Below are positions 12,056 to 30,729 of a stretch of 64,000 nucleotides of DNA, piece after piece. This stretch comes from Latrodectus hesperus. Lineage: Eukaryota; Arthropoda; Arachnida; Araneae; Theridiidae. The stretch's first letter is position 1, and each line of letters opens with the position of its first letter. The notes under the pieces are model-generated. The model was not told the DNA's origin. It saw nothing but the letters and a program-made list of their open reading frames with translations, and did no database searches. Where the stretch lies: assembly GCA_037975125.1 (NCBI GenBank), contig CM075853.1, positions 88,238,859 to 88,302,858 on the forward strand, written 5' to 3'. A program made the position numbers and the translations under genes.

Positions 12056-14153
12056 GTATATAATTGTAATAAGGAAATAATTTTTTATTTCATGTTACAG
12101 ATATAGTTATCTGATTGTAAATAGTTCTTTTAAAAGTGCTGTAGTGGAATCATTTTGTAAAAATTCATCATACTATGATTTATGTGGAGGACTTGTTGGA
12201 AACAGCACTTGTGAAACCTTTTATGAAGACATAATATATTACAGACTTAGATATTACATCTGGCATTAAATCAAATGCAATAAAGATTGTCGACAGAAGC
12301 GCATAAAATAACATCTGACCTTTTAAGAAGTGTTGTGTGTTCCATAGTTAAAATATTCTAAAATTTAAGATTCAGATAAGTTCACATTAAGAAGACAAAC
12401 TGTCTCTCAAAAAAGCTTTAATCTTATTACTGCTCTTAAAATATTAGTCTTGAGTTTCCAGTTTTTACTCAATAACAAAATTCTGTTAATTACCATGTAA
12501 AATCAAAAACAAATTTATTTGAAAAAAAAAAGAATGATGTTATCATGTATTTGCATACATAGAGGATGATTGGTATTATGTATCCCCCCAAGAGATATCT
12601 CGCCAAATATGGCGTACTTTGTTTTGATTATAATGAAATCGGTTTTCCCTTTGGTGTTGCCAAATTAAGTTTTTGTTGCTTTTTGGATTTTTGTGACCAA
12701 GTTTGGTTATTTTCTTTCTCGTATTTTACGTCATTTTTGCATTATATATATGGTTTCTTTAAGTGGCAACAGCATTTGAATTGCTTGGTTATGAAGAAAA
12801 TAAAAAACTCGCAAATGTCGCCAACTGGGGGATATACCCTCTAGTTCAAGATGATTGTCTGAAATCAATAATGCTTGATTCATTTTCAAAATGTTTTGAT
12901 TTCGAAATAGTTTGTTAAGTTAGGCACATACCGTACGTTTCCATATCTTTATTTATGTCGACATAAGCCGCTAAATGCAGCTAATCACCTCATCATTTTG
13001 AGCCATGGTCTAGTAACGAGGTAAACATCAGAGCTGATACTCTTTTCTTGACGTCGTCTAGACTTTTCTTGAGGCCCTCACAGATGGTCCTGTACTTCAA
13101 TATTCATGATTCCAACTCCCCTTTTATTAATTAACAGTTAAGTAAAATAGGCTACAGAAAAAAGTGTGTGGAGCTGGAGAAGGTGTTTTACTGTCTGTGG
13201 AAAATTGTGCCTCTTTCTTGCTATTCAATGGAGTACATTTATTCTCTGTCCTGGGTAAATTTCAAATAACGTATTAAGGAGACGCGACCGGCTGTTCTGT
13301 TCTTGCACAGGCAAAAAGTACTATTTGATTACAGTTAACAAGAAGTTATTTTTGCAAAGTTTATAGTTTTCCGATTTATATGCTGTTAATATCAATGAAT
13401 ATGCATTTTAATTTGAATAAAGAGCAATTTATTTATAAAGCTTTGAATTAAGAACAATTTGCAATTTAGAAATTTCAACTTTTTTGTTGTTCGTCAAAGT
13501 CTTTATTTAAAAGATATTTTGATGCTTGTTAAAAAGCATTAGTTATTAAAAACAATTCTCTATTCTTTCACTTCAAAGTTTTATTAAATTAAATTTACAA
13601 TGAATCTACTTTTTATAAATTAATAACAAGGAGAACTTAATTTAAATGAATGATAAAATTTATAGAATTAAAACACATCCTGTTTATGGAAAAATGTTTA
13701 TAGATGATTAATATCTATCAAGAAATTGTAAAATAAATAAAATGTTTCGGCACAGTAGTCTTAGCAAATGCAGATAAAATTTCTGGTGTAATTTTTAATT
13801 TGGTCTACGTATTTTATTTCACGATATAAGTAACTTTTGCTAGTTAATTAAATTTAAGATTTTATGTATTTGATGCAAATTAGTTATGTAATGTAACAAA
13901 TGCTTTTTTTTAATTCATTAATTTACGTTTCTTCAACGCATTCCCACTTCTCGAGTGATCATTTTCGCCAAGATTTAAAATTGGCAAACTTCTCCTCTCG
14001 ACATATCAGATGTCCTAAATATTGACGAGGAGGAAAATAAAACTTTGAATGAGACTGTTATTGACATCCAATTACTTTCTTTCTCACACACATCGCTTTT
14101 TAATGGTTAAAAAACAAAGTGGTATCTATTTTTAATTTTAAGTATTGTTTATA
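12056..14153. other. AT-rich non-coding stretch
   Basis: No supported gene. The plus frame 12566-12841 (92 codons, Phe/Tyr-rich) has no known motif and reflects T-rich DNA. Around 12985-13100 there is a weak match to 6110-6260. The remainder to 14153 is AT-rich with no structure that I can support. Confidence 0.45.
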
Positions 14154-15206
14154 TCTATATATATAAAAATTTCGTGTCACGATGTATGTTCCCGATAAAC
14201 TCCGAAACTACTGAACGGATTTTGATAAAATTTTGTAACCATTTATAATATGGTACAACTTAAAAGATAGAATAGTTTTTATCTCTTATATATTGATCTC
14301 AATATTTATTATACGACATTAGTGTTTATTTATTGGCAAGTTCTGTAAGTTCCTAATAGATGGCGGTTTAGGATCTAAGTTGCACAGGTATTCGGCAGAT
14401 GGCGACGTGTTTATTTTTTAGATTATACCATCTTCGAGAAAATTAACGTGCGCGCGCAAGCGCATGGTTAAATATAGAATTTACATATATTTTCATGATG
14501 TATAATCACATTATAACAATTTTTCGTGAATCATTTTCATAATTATACTTTGTATTGTGTTATTATTGTGCAGTGTTCAGTTTGAATATTTTTAATATTA
14601 TAAATAGTAAAATAAAATTTTATTGTTTTTTCCTACTAATTTTTTCATACCACCTCGAAAACATGTAAGTATTTCTTGATAGCCTTTTATTTTTTTTAAT
14701 TTAATTTTATAATTTGATAATTATTAATTTATTCAGCAGTACATTTTGATCTAATATATTTATTCAAATGATAAATTCTTTTAATTTTTTTTATTTCAGT
14801 ATAATGCCGCGGAAAAAAATATTTAGTTTTAATAATTTAAAATTAAAAAAATAATTGTTCGATGTCAATGTTATCTACCTCCTTTGTAACAATTTGTTTT
14901 TAGATGTTTTTAATTTATATAGTATATTTTATAAGTAAGTCACTGATTACAAACTATTATTTAATATAAGATGAATAAAATGTAAATTCAGAAAGTATAT
15001 GTTGATTTGTGCTTAATTTCAAAATTTCGATACTTTACCTATTACTTTTAAATTTTGGTGAAACATTTTATTTTTAATCTCATATGAATGAACCTATTTT
15101 AAATTTTTTTTATAAAATTTAAATTTGATTGTACCCAAGAATTAGTAAAAAATTGATTCAATGTATTATAAAAACTCAGCCACTGCAACGCGTGGCTGGG
15201 TCAGCT

Positions 15207-15209
<3 letters not shown>
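14154..15209 (+). mobile_element. Helitron-like nonautonomous element
   Basis: The left end is TCTATATATATAAAAATTTC followed by a conserved-looking CCGAAACTACTGAACGGATT block typical of arthropod Helitron/Helentron-like elements. The right end has a 7-bp hairpin, CAGCCAC (15177-15183) pairing with GTGGCTG (15192-15198), followed 11 nt later by the terminus CTTGT, close to the Helitron CTRRT rule with one mismatch. It sits between A and T, as expected, with no target duplication. Inside are a GT donor at 14665 and an AG acceptor at 14798-14799 before an ATG at 14804 (MPRKKIFSF, then a stop), perhaps the ghost of a spliced first coding exon. No Rep or helicase domain remains. The Helitron assignment is inference from the ends. 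Confidence 0.6.

Positions 15210-15287
<78 letters not shown>
15209..15287. repeat. (TA)n microsatellite abutting a Helitron-like 3' end
   Basis: 79 bp of pure TA, starting at the very base where the CTTGT terminus of the upstream element ends. Either the element inserted in a TA array or the array expanded at its end. Confidence 0.96.
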
Positions 15288-15289
<2 letters not shown>

Positions 15290-15543
15290 TCTTAGTTAAA
15301 AATGAATTTCCTATCAGATTAGAACTAAACAATATAATAAAACATAAATTAAAAAATTTTATTTCCAAAAAAATTTATTAAAAGAAAACTATAACAAAAT
15401 TCTACAAGTCCTATTTTTTAATGTAACTGCATTTTAGTTAATATTCACTCATTCATTAGTTGAAAAAGAAAAAAAAGAAAAGATTAATAGTCAAACTGAC
15501 ATTCTTAATATTAACGAATGAAAGTACACTTTAAAAGACTCAT
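15288..15543. other. AT-rich spacer
   Basis: Short AT-rich spacer without recognisable features; its end carries the left copy of the possible target duplication of the next SINE. Confidence 0.5.
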
Positions 15544-15704
15544 GGCCGAGCTCACAGCCATTCGCTATCGGTTCAACAGTTTGAGGATTCGATTCCCACC
15601 TCAGGATTGGAAGTTTCTTTAGTTCCGGTTTCACTTTAAAGTATAGTCCTCAGTCTTATTAGCCTCGTGTGCAAGAAATGAGCATTGAACCACAAATAAA
15701 CATG
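15544..15704 (+). repeat. SINE-B, diverged copy
   Basis: It starts GGCCGAGCTCACAGCCATTC, has TGAGGATTCGATTCCCACCT (B box inside), then a GTTCCGGTTTCACTTTAAAG body and a CGTGTGCAAGAAATGAGCAT tail, all matching SINE-B at 38478-38650 with scattered changes and a small deletion near the A box. Flanking AAAGACTCAT (15534-15543) and AAAGACCAAT (15705-15714) may be a mutated target-site duplication (8 of 10 match). Older than the 7.3 and 38.5 kb copies. Confidence 0.82.
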
Positions 15705-15714
15705 AAAGACCAAT

Positions 15715-16469
15715 CTAGATGTATCTATAATATCTACATGTAATCTAGAATATCTTATGATATTACATTTAGAAAACCAATATGAAATTTCTAGCATCTT
15801 TCCTGTAAAAGTTGTAAATTCTTTCCAATAAAATTGTAAATTTTCTCTCACTCGCATATACTTGTTCTTTTCTTTAAAAAAATGATAGTGTTTTGCATAA
15901 ATTCAAATAAGTTCTTTTTCTATCATTTATATAAACTATAAATTTTATTGTTGTTTTTATGGTGAGAAAAAATGTTATTCATTAACTTTTGAAGGCTAGT
16001 GCATAGTTGCCAAATTCAATGATAGCTTTTTCTTCAAAAATTAAATTATATTAAAAATGCTCATTATATGAGTAATAATTTGCAATACGTGTTTATTGGT
16101 AAATGTTACGAAAAATCTTAAGAACACTTCTTATTTTAGAAGAGAAGTAGTATTAAAATTAGAAATATATTTTTGGATGTAATAGTGTCATTATCACTAG
16201 TGCTTAGGTAAAAAATGCCCATGAAGAATTTCAAATTCCAAATTTATCACAAAACGTTCTACTCATTTTTTTTAAATTTAAGATTCTTAGAACAGAACAG
16301 TATTTGTAAAAGTGCAATATTGCTCTTGTGGAATTTGGAAAGGATTTAACAAAGGGTCCCTATCTATTCTGATGGGGCAGATTTTAAGAGAAATTAACAA
16401 CAGCAGATCAGAACAACAGCAGAGAAATCAACAACAGAAAAATCCCCTGCAGTACACACCAGCTCCAGT
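15715..16469. other. AT-rich non-coding stretch
   Basis: No supported gene or repeat. A minus frame at 15636-15857 overlaps the SINE and has no motif. Confidence 0.45.
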
Positions 16470-16474
16470 TAACA

Positions 16475-16740
16475 ACAGAAGGATGCAGTAGTTTGGTGAG
16501 ACAAGAGGTTATGGGTTCGAGACCGGTCAAGTCGAAGGTCGTGGTGTTCACTGACAGGTGGAAGGGACACGCGGTCATGATGCCTCTGGGGATGGCCATG
16601 TTCCATTGAAGAAATATAAATTAAAAAGTGTGCCAGCCCATGGATGGCTTTAAAAAGTTCTGAGGCGTCCATGGATGCTCCAGATGACGGTCAGAAATCA
16701 AGAGCTAAGCGATGAAACTGCATCCGCAGTGAATATATCA
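16475..16740 (+). repeat. SINE-C, tRNA-derived
   Basis: A tRNA-like head GATGCAGTAGTTTGGTGAGA (A-box-like) is followed by GGTTCGAGACC (B box, 16514-16524) at about the right spacing, then an unrelated body with GGAAGGGACACGCGGTCATG and GCCCATGGATGGC. The head differs from SINE-A and SINE-B, so this is a separate family. Only one copy lies in the window, so its limits are approximate. The preceding CAACAGCAG-rich stretch (16398-16470) may be flank. Not a functional tRNA: the acceptor stem cannot be built. Confidence 0.55.
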
Positions 16741-16999
16741 AAGTTCAAGCGCTTTCTCCAATTTTGCGCGGAACTATAAGCATGAGATGAAATGTCGTAA
16801 GACATTTTAAACTGTTGGCAATGAAAAATTGCTGCCAAGCTGATATGATTTTTACCTCTCAATGTCTGTCTAAATAAGAAACTGAAATCCGATTAATGAT
16901 AAAAACATGAATAAACTTATAAAATATTATGAATTAAAAAAGCTTCGCATGTTTTAAGCTGCCTCGCAAAGACGTACAGCTGAGTGTTGCCAAAACTGA

Positions 17000-17207
17000 A
17001 TGATATTTAATTCGAATGCCCAGACAATGTCTAGACTCTTTTCGCACAAGGGGCCGATGGGATGATATCAACAAGGCTGCAAAGCTAAAAATTATTCACC
17101 TTATAAACTTTCTCCTTGAATATAGGGACTTAATAATTCCAGAGGAATAGGAGGATAATGATGCCCGTGACGGTGATAGACTTCACCTGGAAGAAGATGA
17201 GCCGTAA
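17000..17207 (+). pseudogene. LINE ORF2 C-terminal remnant
   Basis: One frame reads IRMPRQCLDSFRTRGRWDDI, then KIIHLINFLLEYRDLIIPEE, a TAG at 17148-17150, and continues in frame as EDNDARDGDRLHLEEDEP to TAA. A helical Leu-rich stretch followed by a short acidic tail is the way many arthropod LINE ORF2 proteins end, after the zinc finger. The single in-frame TAG and lack of upstream homology mark it as decayed. The assignment is by style and not by a diagnostic motif, so it is tentative. The pyrimidine-rich 17210-17980 stretch could be its 3' UTR. Confidence 0.35.
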
Positions 17208-17990
17208 AATCCGCATACTCCATCTCTCTCATGTCTTACATTTAGACATTTCCCTTTCCACCTGTAACATGTCGCCTGTTCATCTCCTTCTATATAGTTC
17301 ATTATTATTTGTTTGCTATTTTCTCACCATCATTCCAGCGCTCTCACTTAATCACAATTATTGTCATCATGTTGTATTGACCTATTTTAATGCATTATGT
17401 ATAACCTATCTAAACTTTTTGTATATATAGCTTAGAATTTCGTATGACCTAACTTACTTTGAGCTGATACACCCAACTATCAAATCCATACTAAATGCAT
17501 TAATTATTCATTAATCATTATTACCTCATCAATTTGCAGTAAGTGCAGGTATATGTATTCAATTCTGTTTTATCATTTTTAATTTCCTTTTGTTTTTCCA
17601 TTTATTTTCCTTATTTCTTATATGCATGCACTGATTTTATATGCCTGTCTTACCACATCCTGCCATGCATTTTGTCTGATACCTATTTTGAATGCTTTTT
17701 ACGTGTCCACGTGTTAACTCTCAATTGCAACCCAATTTGTGTTAAATAGTATACTTTACAAACCCTCTTTACTGTGTAAAAGTAATAATTTCCAGTGTCT
17801 CCATATGATTGCAAGCGTAATTGTATTGTCTTGTATGTACTGTGTTCCGTTTTCTTTTCTCTCCAGCGGGTCCATCAAATCTGGTAAAACCCTTTCAGGG
17901 TTAGGTACAGGGACCTCTGCTGGTGTTTACTTTGCTTTGCCTTCATATAGTGGGGCACCGAGTGGGCGCACAGAGTGAGAACGTTCGATT
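17208..17990 (+). other. Pyrimidine-rich stretch, possible LINE 3' UTR
   Basis: Long C/T-biased sequence with low A+G on this strand. The frames 17158-17427, 17543-17746 and 17739-17975 are open because of the bias and show no domain. Near 17870-17980 it becomes GC-richer (CCCTTTCAGGGTTAGG, a short palindrome-like phrase). Best read as non-coding, perhaps the 3' end of the LINE remnant upstream. Confidence 0.3.
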
Positions 17991-18556
17991 TCCTCATGAG
18001 TCTGATGTGGATTGTAATCATGCGTGGTTGAAAATATATTTCAAGAAATGTTTGAACATAATGAAAAACTTTTCTTGCGATATTTTGTGTATCAATAATT
18101 AGTTTCTTCCGCTCATTTAATTTTCGTGATTCTACCTTTTAAAGTATAGTCGGCTTTTATCGCTATAACTAGCTTTATACTGAGAACAAGTTTTCCAGTA
18201 TGTTATACGTAGAACTCTTAACTAATCTTGTACATTTGAAACGACGTGAGCGGCAACTGCAAGAATAGGACAGTGGCTTGAAGTGATTCCTTCACTGGAC
18301 TTCTGCACGCCCTCCCTTTGGATCGCGAATATGGCCCAATATCTATGAAAAATCCTATAAGAAGGCAATTTATGCCGTTCTCATTAAAATGCCTTACAAC
18401 GCGGTATCAAAAATGTCTGAAGATGTTTTCGAACCCGATCGCTAACCAATCTATGTCACAAGGAGGAAATGTATCGGGTAAAATGTGATTCTCATTCCTC
18501 CTCCAAAGCATTTATGCCTGGAAAACATTTACATTCCTATTTCTTGCTTCTAGTTG
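17991..18556. other. Unassigned stretch, moderate GC
   Basis: 18240-18540 is less AT-rich than average and has no open frame of note or recognised repeat. Nothing supported. Confidence 0.4.
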
Positions 18557-18787
18557 TTGCCGCACCAGCCTATATCCTCGTACCTAGCCCAGAATTGGGC
18601 TCTGCCCATTAGCAGTTGCCAAGCTAAAGGTGGTTAGCAGGTGGAAGCAGTTGGGTGCGAGTCTTTGTCGTTTAGAAGTAGGGATTAATAATTAACTTGT
18701 CATCCCCAGATATCTTTGGTTGAGTCGGTATTCGAGCTCCCCACTTTCTGGTAATGAGAAAGATGTCCCAACCAATCATGCGACAAG
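18557..18787 (-). repeat. SINE-A copy
   Basis: On the minus strand: a head GCATGATTGGTTGGGACATC (degenerate A box), GGGGAGCTCGAATACC (B box), then GGGGATGACAAG and a 3' part GGGCTAGGTACGAGGATATA with GGTGCGGCAACAACTA, matching the copies at 49516-49810 and 3194-3499. Flanks TTCTAGTTG (18548-18556) and TTCCAGTTG (18788-18796) are a probable 9-bp target duplication with one change. Confidence 0.8.
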
Positions 18788-18796
18788 TTCCAGTTG

Positions 18797-25693
<6,897 letters not shown>

Positions 25694-26089
25694 GCTAAAT
25701 ATTATAAATACCAATCTAATCTTTGTAATTTTTTTTGCTGAAATTTTAAGCTATATTTATACTTTCACATTATAAAGTTTGCTACAATAGTATTTGCGCA
25801 TTATTTTCGACAAATAAATGTTACCAAATGTTGCGTTTTATCATCAAATTCATAATTTCGCACCACAGGAACTCACAATTTTAACTTAAAATATTTGTTT
25901 TCAAATTTGTTTATATACAGCTTAGGATCGGCATCACTATATTCTATTTCAAAGAGTTTTCAGTTTTATAGGAATTTCTATCGTTTTTAATGTTTTGATA
26001 TCAGATTCTAAAAAGCTTCTGTGATATTGCTTATAAAATTTCCTGAGAATGTTATCACTTTCAATTGATATTTAAACAATTTCCGGTTT

Positions 26090-26511
26090 CTTGCTTGGGC
26101 ATCAGACTCGACAGTTTCAAAGTGTCATTTCACGCTCTCTTGGAATCCTTTGCCTGAGAGCCCGTTGCCGCACTATTGAGAATCGGCCCCGTAATGCCAC
26201 GTGGTTAGGAGCACATGGGGAAGGGAAGTGAGAGGCCTTTTCGAAATGGACGTCTTCGGTAGTCCGAGTTTTTCAGAAGCTTATGATCCATAGCATGGTG
26301 GGCAGACGACACAACAAGAAGCAGCGTGGAAACAGTGGCGGAAGCAAGTCAGGGACTGTTCGTGTGGGGAAGCTGGAATGAACTGTGCTCAACTTCATTT
26401 TTCTTTGTATGGTTATGTTCATTAGATTTATGATGTAAAGCGTTTATATTGTTTAATTATTGCTTTCATTGATTCTTTTCTCTTTGTATATTTTATAGGT
26501 AATTTTCCATT
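26090..26511 (+). other. Possible 5' UTR of the R1-like LINE
   Basis: A GC-richer block (26090-26400) directly upstream of the LINE ORF1 start, including GGCACGCCAC-like and CATGGTGGGCAGACGACACA phrases, without open frame. Its position and base composition fit the LINE 5' UTR, but no second copy lies in the window to confirm it. The final 110 bases before the ATG are AT-rich. Confidence 0.35.
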
Positions 26512-27600
26512 ATGTCTACTGACAATTCAGTGTCTGAGATTGCCCTTGTGAGAGTGGCAGTGAAGAAGGCTAGAAAAGAAAGTCAAGAAGCCTGTAGGCA
26601 CAGCATTGAAAACAAGTTCTGTAAGTTTCTTTTAAAAAAGCTAAACTTAGCTAAGTTAGGTGACAATGTAGAGGAATTTTTCGTAGGAGTGCGGCCGAAG
26701 TCAAAGATGGAATCAATTGCCATCCAATCGGAAGGGTCGAAGAAAGGTAGCAGAATACAAATCGCTTCTCCCAAGATTGTGCCAACTAAAAAGAAAAAGA
26801 AACAAGGTCGAACCGGAGCTGGTACGCCCAAGAAAGGAGTATAACCAACAAGGACACCTAGTATTGGAAAAGCCTAGAAGAGATCCAACGCCAGCATGGT
26901 GAAAGGAAGGACATTCGCGCTGCTGATGCATATAAATGATAAGGAGTTGAAGACTGATAGGGTCAAAACCGTTCTCAAAAATTGGGAAAGCCCCAGACAA
27001 TTAGGTGTTTCAGTTCAGAATCTAAAATCTCTGAATAAAGAACCACTTCGGTTGAGTGTAAGAATAAAGATCATACGATCTGACTCCGAGGTGCTATTCA
27101 GCGAAAATGCTCGATCAGGGAACTGACGTAGTAATTACCCCGAGTGCTGTTCTGCGACCTTTCGGTCACGGACGGAGAGATAGGGTTAATTCAGGACTCC
27201 ATACCCTAAATGATCTCCCGGAAGGACGAATGAAAGTGGTCTTCAAATTGAAAGGTAAAGGTGAGGGCCGTCACTGGATCCTCGAAACGACCACAGCTCC
27301 ATACAGGGCTCTCCTTAGTAAGGATAAGGTACGTAGTGGTTGGCAGCGTCACCGAGAAAAGGAATTCGTAGAACTATCTAGATGTTAAGTGTTGTCAGTT
27401 TTGGCATATTCATCCCAAATGCTCAGAAAACAAGCAGACAAGCACAGTATGTGGGACAGTACACTTTTTCAAAGTTTGTAAAAAGGAGGAAATTATTTAT
27501 GTGCATTGTTGTCACGCAAACGAAAATTTTAAGCTAAAGGTAGGTGCAGGACATAGGACAATAGATCCATGCTGACACAATTTACAAGGGAATTTGAACG
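26512..27600 (+). pseudogene. LINE ORF1 pseudogene (gag-like, zinc knuckles)
   Basis: ORF1 of an R1-like non-LTR retrotransposon, broken into frames 26512-26844, 26896-27126 and 27107-27388. The first begins MSTDNSVSEIALVRV and has a basic KKKKK stretch; the third has GLHTLNDLPEGRMKVVFKLK and GWQRHREKEFVELSRC, matching the segment that precedes the zinc knuckles in these proteins. After a one-base shift near 27390 comes a CCHC-like CCQFWHIHPKC and, further on, VCGTVHFFKVC, remnants of two knuckles for nucleic-acid binding. At least three frame changes make it inactive. Family recognition is from the order of these motifs. Confidence 0.8.
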
Positions 27601-27639
27601 GATACTCTTAACAATGGGTGAAACAACCACGAAACTTGT

Positions 27640-29107
27640 GAGTATGGTTTTCTGCAGGAACACTTAGCACTGACAAGAGAAGCAACGTTAGAAGTTCTAA
27701 GAGAGTCGGAATTGGGATCACAGGACTTCTTTTTACTGCAAGAACCTTATCTGATGAAATGTGAGGTTGTTGTCTTTCCTAATTTATAGCCAATGGCATA
27801 CTTTCCCAACGAATCGGTTGCAGTTGTCGTTCTTAACAGCAGTCTTAGAGTCTGGGGCAAATTTGCCGAGCTTCACGTAGTTGAGATCTGCATCGGTCAA
27901 TGTAGGTAGTATGTTTATATGTGCTTCCTATGGTGGAGATTATCGGATTCTAGCGATTCTTAAGAACGTCATAAGATCTCATTCGAGAATCCTCTTTGTA
28001 AGTAACTTTAAAACCAGGCATCAGTTGTGAGACTCACTCCGAGTGACCGTCAAGGGTAGGAATGAAACAAGGAGCAACTCTTGTAAACTCCTTTACTAGA
28101 AACGAGCTCGGTATTAAAAGATGCAGACTCCGAATTGATATTTGAAACTGTTAATGGGAAAGGCTGGATTGATCTATCGATTACAACTGGTTCCTTACAG
28201 TCGCCTGTCTCATCGTAAAGGTGGTTGAAAAATGTGTAAGTGATCACAACGACATTTTCTTCAAATTGGTACCAAAAGTCGTCAATGAAAGCAATACGAA
28301 ATACAGACTCGGTAAGTTTCAACTGTAGAGACTGGGTGCTAACTTCAATTATGAGGCGTTCGAACTCGCTGCAATGATCAAGGGAGTGAAGACAGCAATA
28401 GCCCACACTTTGATGCAGATGACTTGACAAAGGCACTGTAGAAGATTTGTGAGGGAAGGCTACGGCTTCGAGATAGCATGACCATTGGAAAATAAGTTCT
28501 ATTGCGGAATGACGAGCTTAAAGTGATATGAATAATGAGAAGGGATCTGAGGAGGAGGTAATAGAATTGTACTGACACTGAGGAGAAAAAGGCCACAAGG
28601 ACGATATACAACATATACGTGGTCAGTATAAAATATTCATTATTCAGAACAAAAGGTCTAACTGGAAGTCATGCGATCGAAGGTGTGGTCACTGCCGTAC
28701 AAATTTGCAGCTGGTGGCGCTGCCAGAATCACAACAATAAGTAGTATCAGGTTGTAGGACGGTACTTGGATTGCAAGCGAAGGAAAACCTGTCAGGACAA
28801 TTGTCGCTAGATTTTTCCCAGCAGAAGAAGCAGGTAATGATAATAGAGAACAAGCTGACATGCGGAACTATGCAAATATCTACGACATTAGTGAGTGTGA
28901 GCAGATTTTTACGAGAATGAAAGTCAAGTTGGTCATCAAAAGTATGTCTAGGAATAAATCTTCGAAGTTAGATTACATCCCTGTTGAGGTGGTGCAGACT
29001 GTCTTCGAGAAAAATCAAGAGAATTTTGTACTGCTTTTCAACAAGTACCAACTACCTAAGCATTTTCCAAGTAGTTGTAAGGCTTGCACTTTAACACAAG
29101 CCGTTTA
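27640..29107 (+). pseudogene. LINE ORF2 pseudogene (endonuclease plus start of RT)
   Basis: Apurinic-like endonuclease at the N-terminus: SREATLEVLRES-like start, then SQDFFLLQEPYLMKCEV at about 27715-27770, where E in LLQEPY is a catalytic residue. Further pieces follow in shifting frames: PMAYFPNESVAVVVLNSS, ASYGGDYRILAILKN, GKGWIDLSITTGSL, and VSDHNDIFFKLVP containing the SDH motif. The linker before RT is seen as YKFAAGGAARITT, and the RT starts in MRNYANIYDISECEQIFTRM and SRNKSSKLDYIPVEVVQTVF (28860-29107). Homology stops here, before the catalytic Y/F-x-D-D box, so the 3' half is missing. Many frameshifts. Confidence 0.82.
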
Positions 29108-30725
29108 ACCAAGATCCATCATTAGATTGCATTGATCCAGGTATTTGTGACAAATACCATTCAGTTTATCTAGTGAACCGTCCTGGTTGGCTCAGTTTAT
29201 TCAGTTCAAAATAGTTCAAGGGAATATTGCTAAAAAACATCCAATGATACGTGAATGCCTAAACCATGGCAAGATAGTTTATAAAATCAGCTTCTTATGA
29301 ACTCGAATAGTAAAATTTCCTTATAGTGTAACAAAATAGATTTATTTAAAAAAAAAAATATTTTGCACCAGAAAAATTATTATAGAATCTAATTTTCGAT
29401 ACACGTAACTGTTTTCAACGATTTAATTTTAAGCAAGCTTTTGCATGCCAACATGACTTCAAGGATAGTAAATCATCATCTTGTACAGTTAGATATTTAA
29501 ATGAAATTTTACAACTCGCCAGAACTTCTGTTTTTCGATTTGTAACATCATTCGGAAATAAATCCCAAGAGATCATTGCGTATCAAAGATTAACCAGAAA
29601 AAAATCAACTTTTTATATAACCTTCTATGAAGTTTACTTGTTAAATGGAATTATTTTATTGTTCAGAAAATTGAATTATTTGTTTTTAATAAGGAAATGT
29701 AGCTAAAAAGAACTCATATTTTTTTATAATTAAAGGAATCAAAATCTCAAATAAAATATAATGCGTATTCATTTATATATTAAAAAATATTTAATCAAAT
29801 AACTGGTTTTATCACCAAATATGCATTTAAAAATATAAAAATGTTGTTCATAAGATGTTACAAAGGAGAAGCTACTACAATAGATCGAAATAACTGAAGG
29901 AGAATTTATTAATTAAATGCTGTGCAGGTTAGATAATAATCTCCATGACAACCAAAGTTGAGTTGTTCAGATTATTTTGTGTGCTCTCCAATGAAGAGAA
30001 AATCGCAGCGCAATTCTCCCGTTTGTGTGACCGACTTTTATGAAAATAGGCAACTGAAAGGCCACTTTATCCATTCCCTAATCACACTGACTGAGAGATG
30101 CAGCATTTGAAGAATGATTTATTATTTGAATTATAATTATATTATCCATAATTTATTGAATATTTATAAATGACATTTTTAAATATTTAATTTTTTTGAT
30201 TAAGTAATTTTTTCTGAGATTTGGGCAAAGATTAATTTAAAATTAATGCCTATTATTATTATTTTATTGTCATGAATAATTTATGTACTTATTGCTATTT
30301 AAGAAGCTTAATGTTTTGGAAGACTTATTAAGATTTTATCTTGTATTCTAAATCTTTGAAAATATGAAACGGACAGTGGGTCCTACTTTTGAAATTTAGA
30401 GAAAAAACCTATTGAATATAATTACACATTGTGTTCATGAGTGTGCTACAGACTTTCTCAAATAGTGTCTTTATATATTAAGTCTACTGGAATGTTTTGT
30501 CCATTTTTGGAATGAAACAAAATGGAAATTTTTCGTAACGTCAATAAACTTTATTATAATATAATTGCCAATATTACTAATGAATTCTTATTAGCATGAG
30601 GGCAATTTGTATACTGATTTTTGAAAAATGTTTTATCTTTTCATGCGACAAATTGAAACAGTGCTTGATTGATATCTTCATTTTTGAATTTTTAGCGCTT
30701 CAAAAAAATCTGTAAAGACAAAAAC
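29108..30725. other. AT-rich non-coding stretch
   Basis: Nothing supported. A small GC-richer patch at 29975-30110 has no reading frame or recognised motif. Confidence 0.45.
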
Positions 30726-30729
30726 AAGT

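Noticed and set aside
28050..28861. Minus-strand frames over the LINE ORF2 (28050-28436, 28378-28614, 28658-28861)
   Set aside because: They are antisense shadows of the LINE, whose plus-strand motifs are recognisable.
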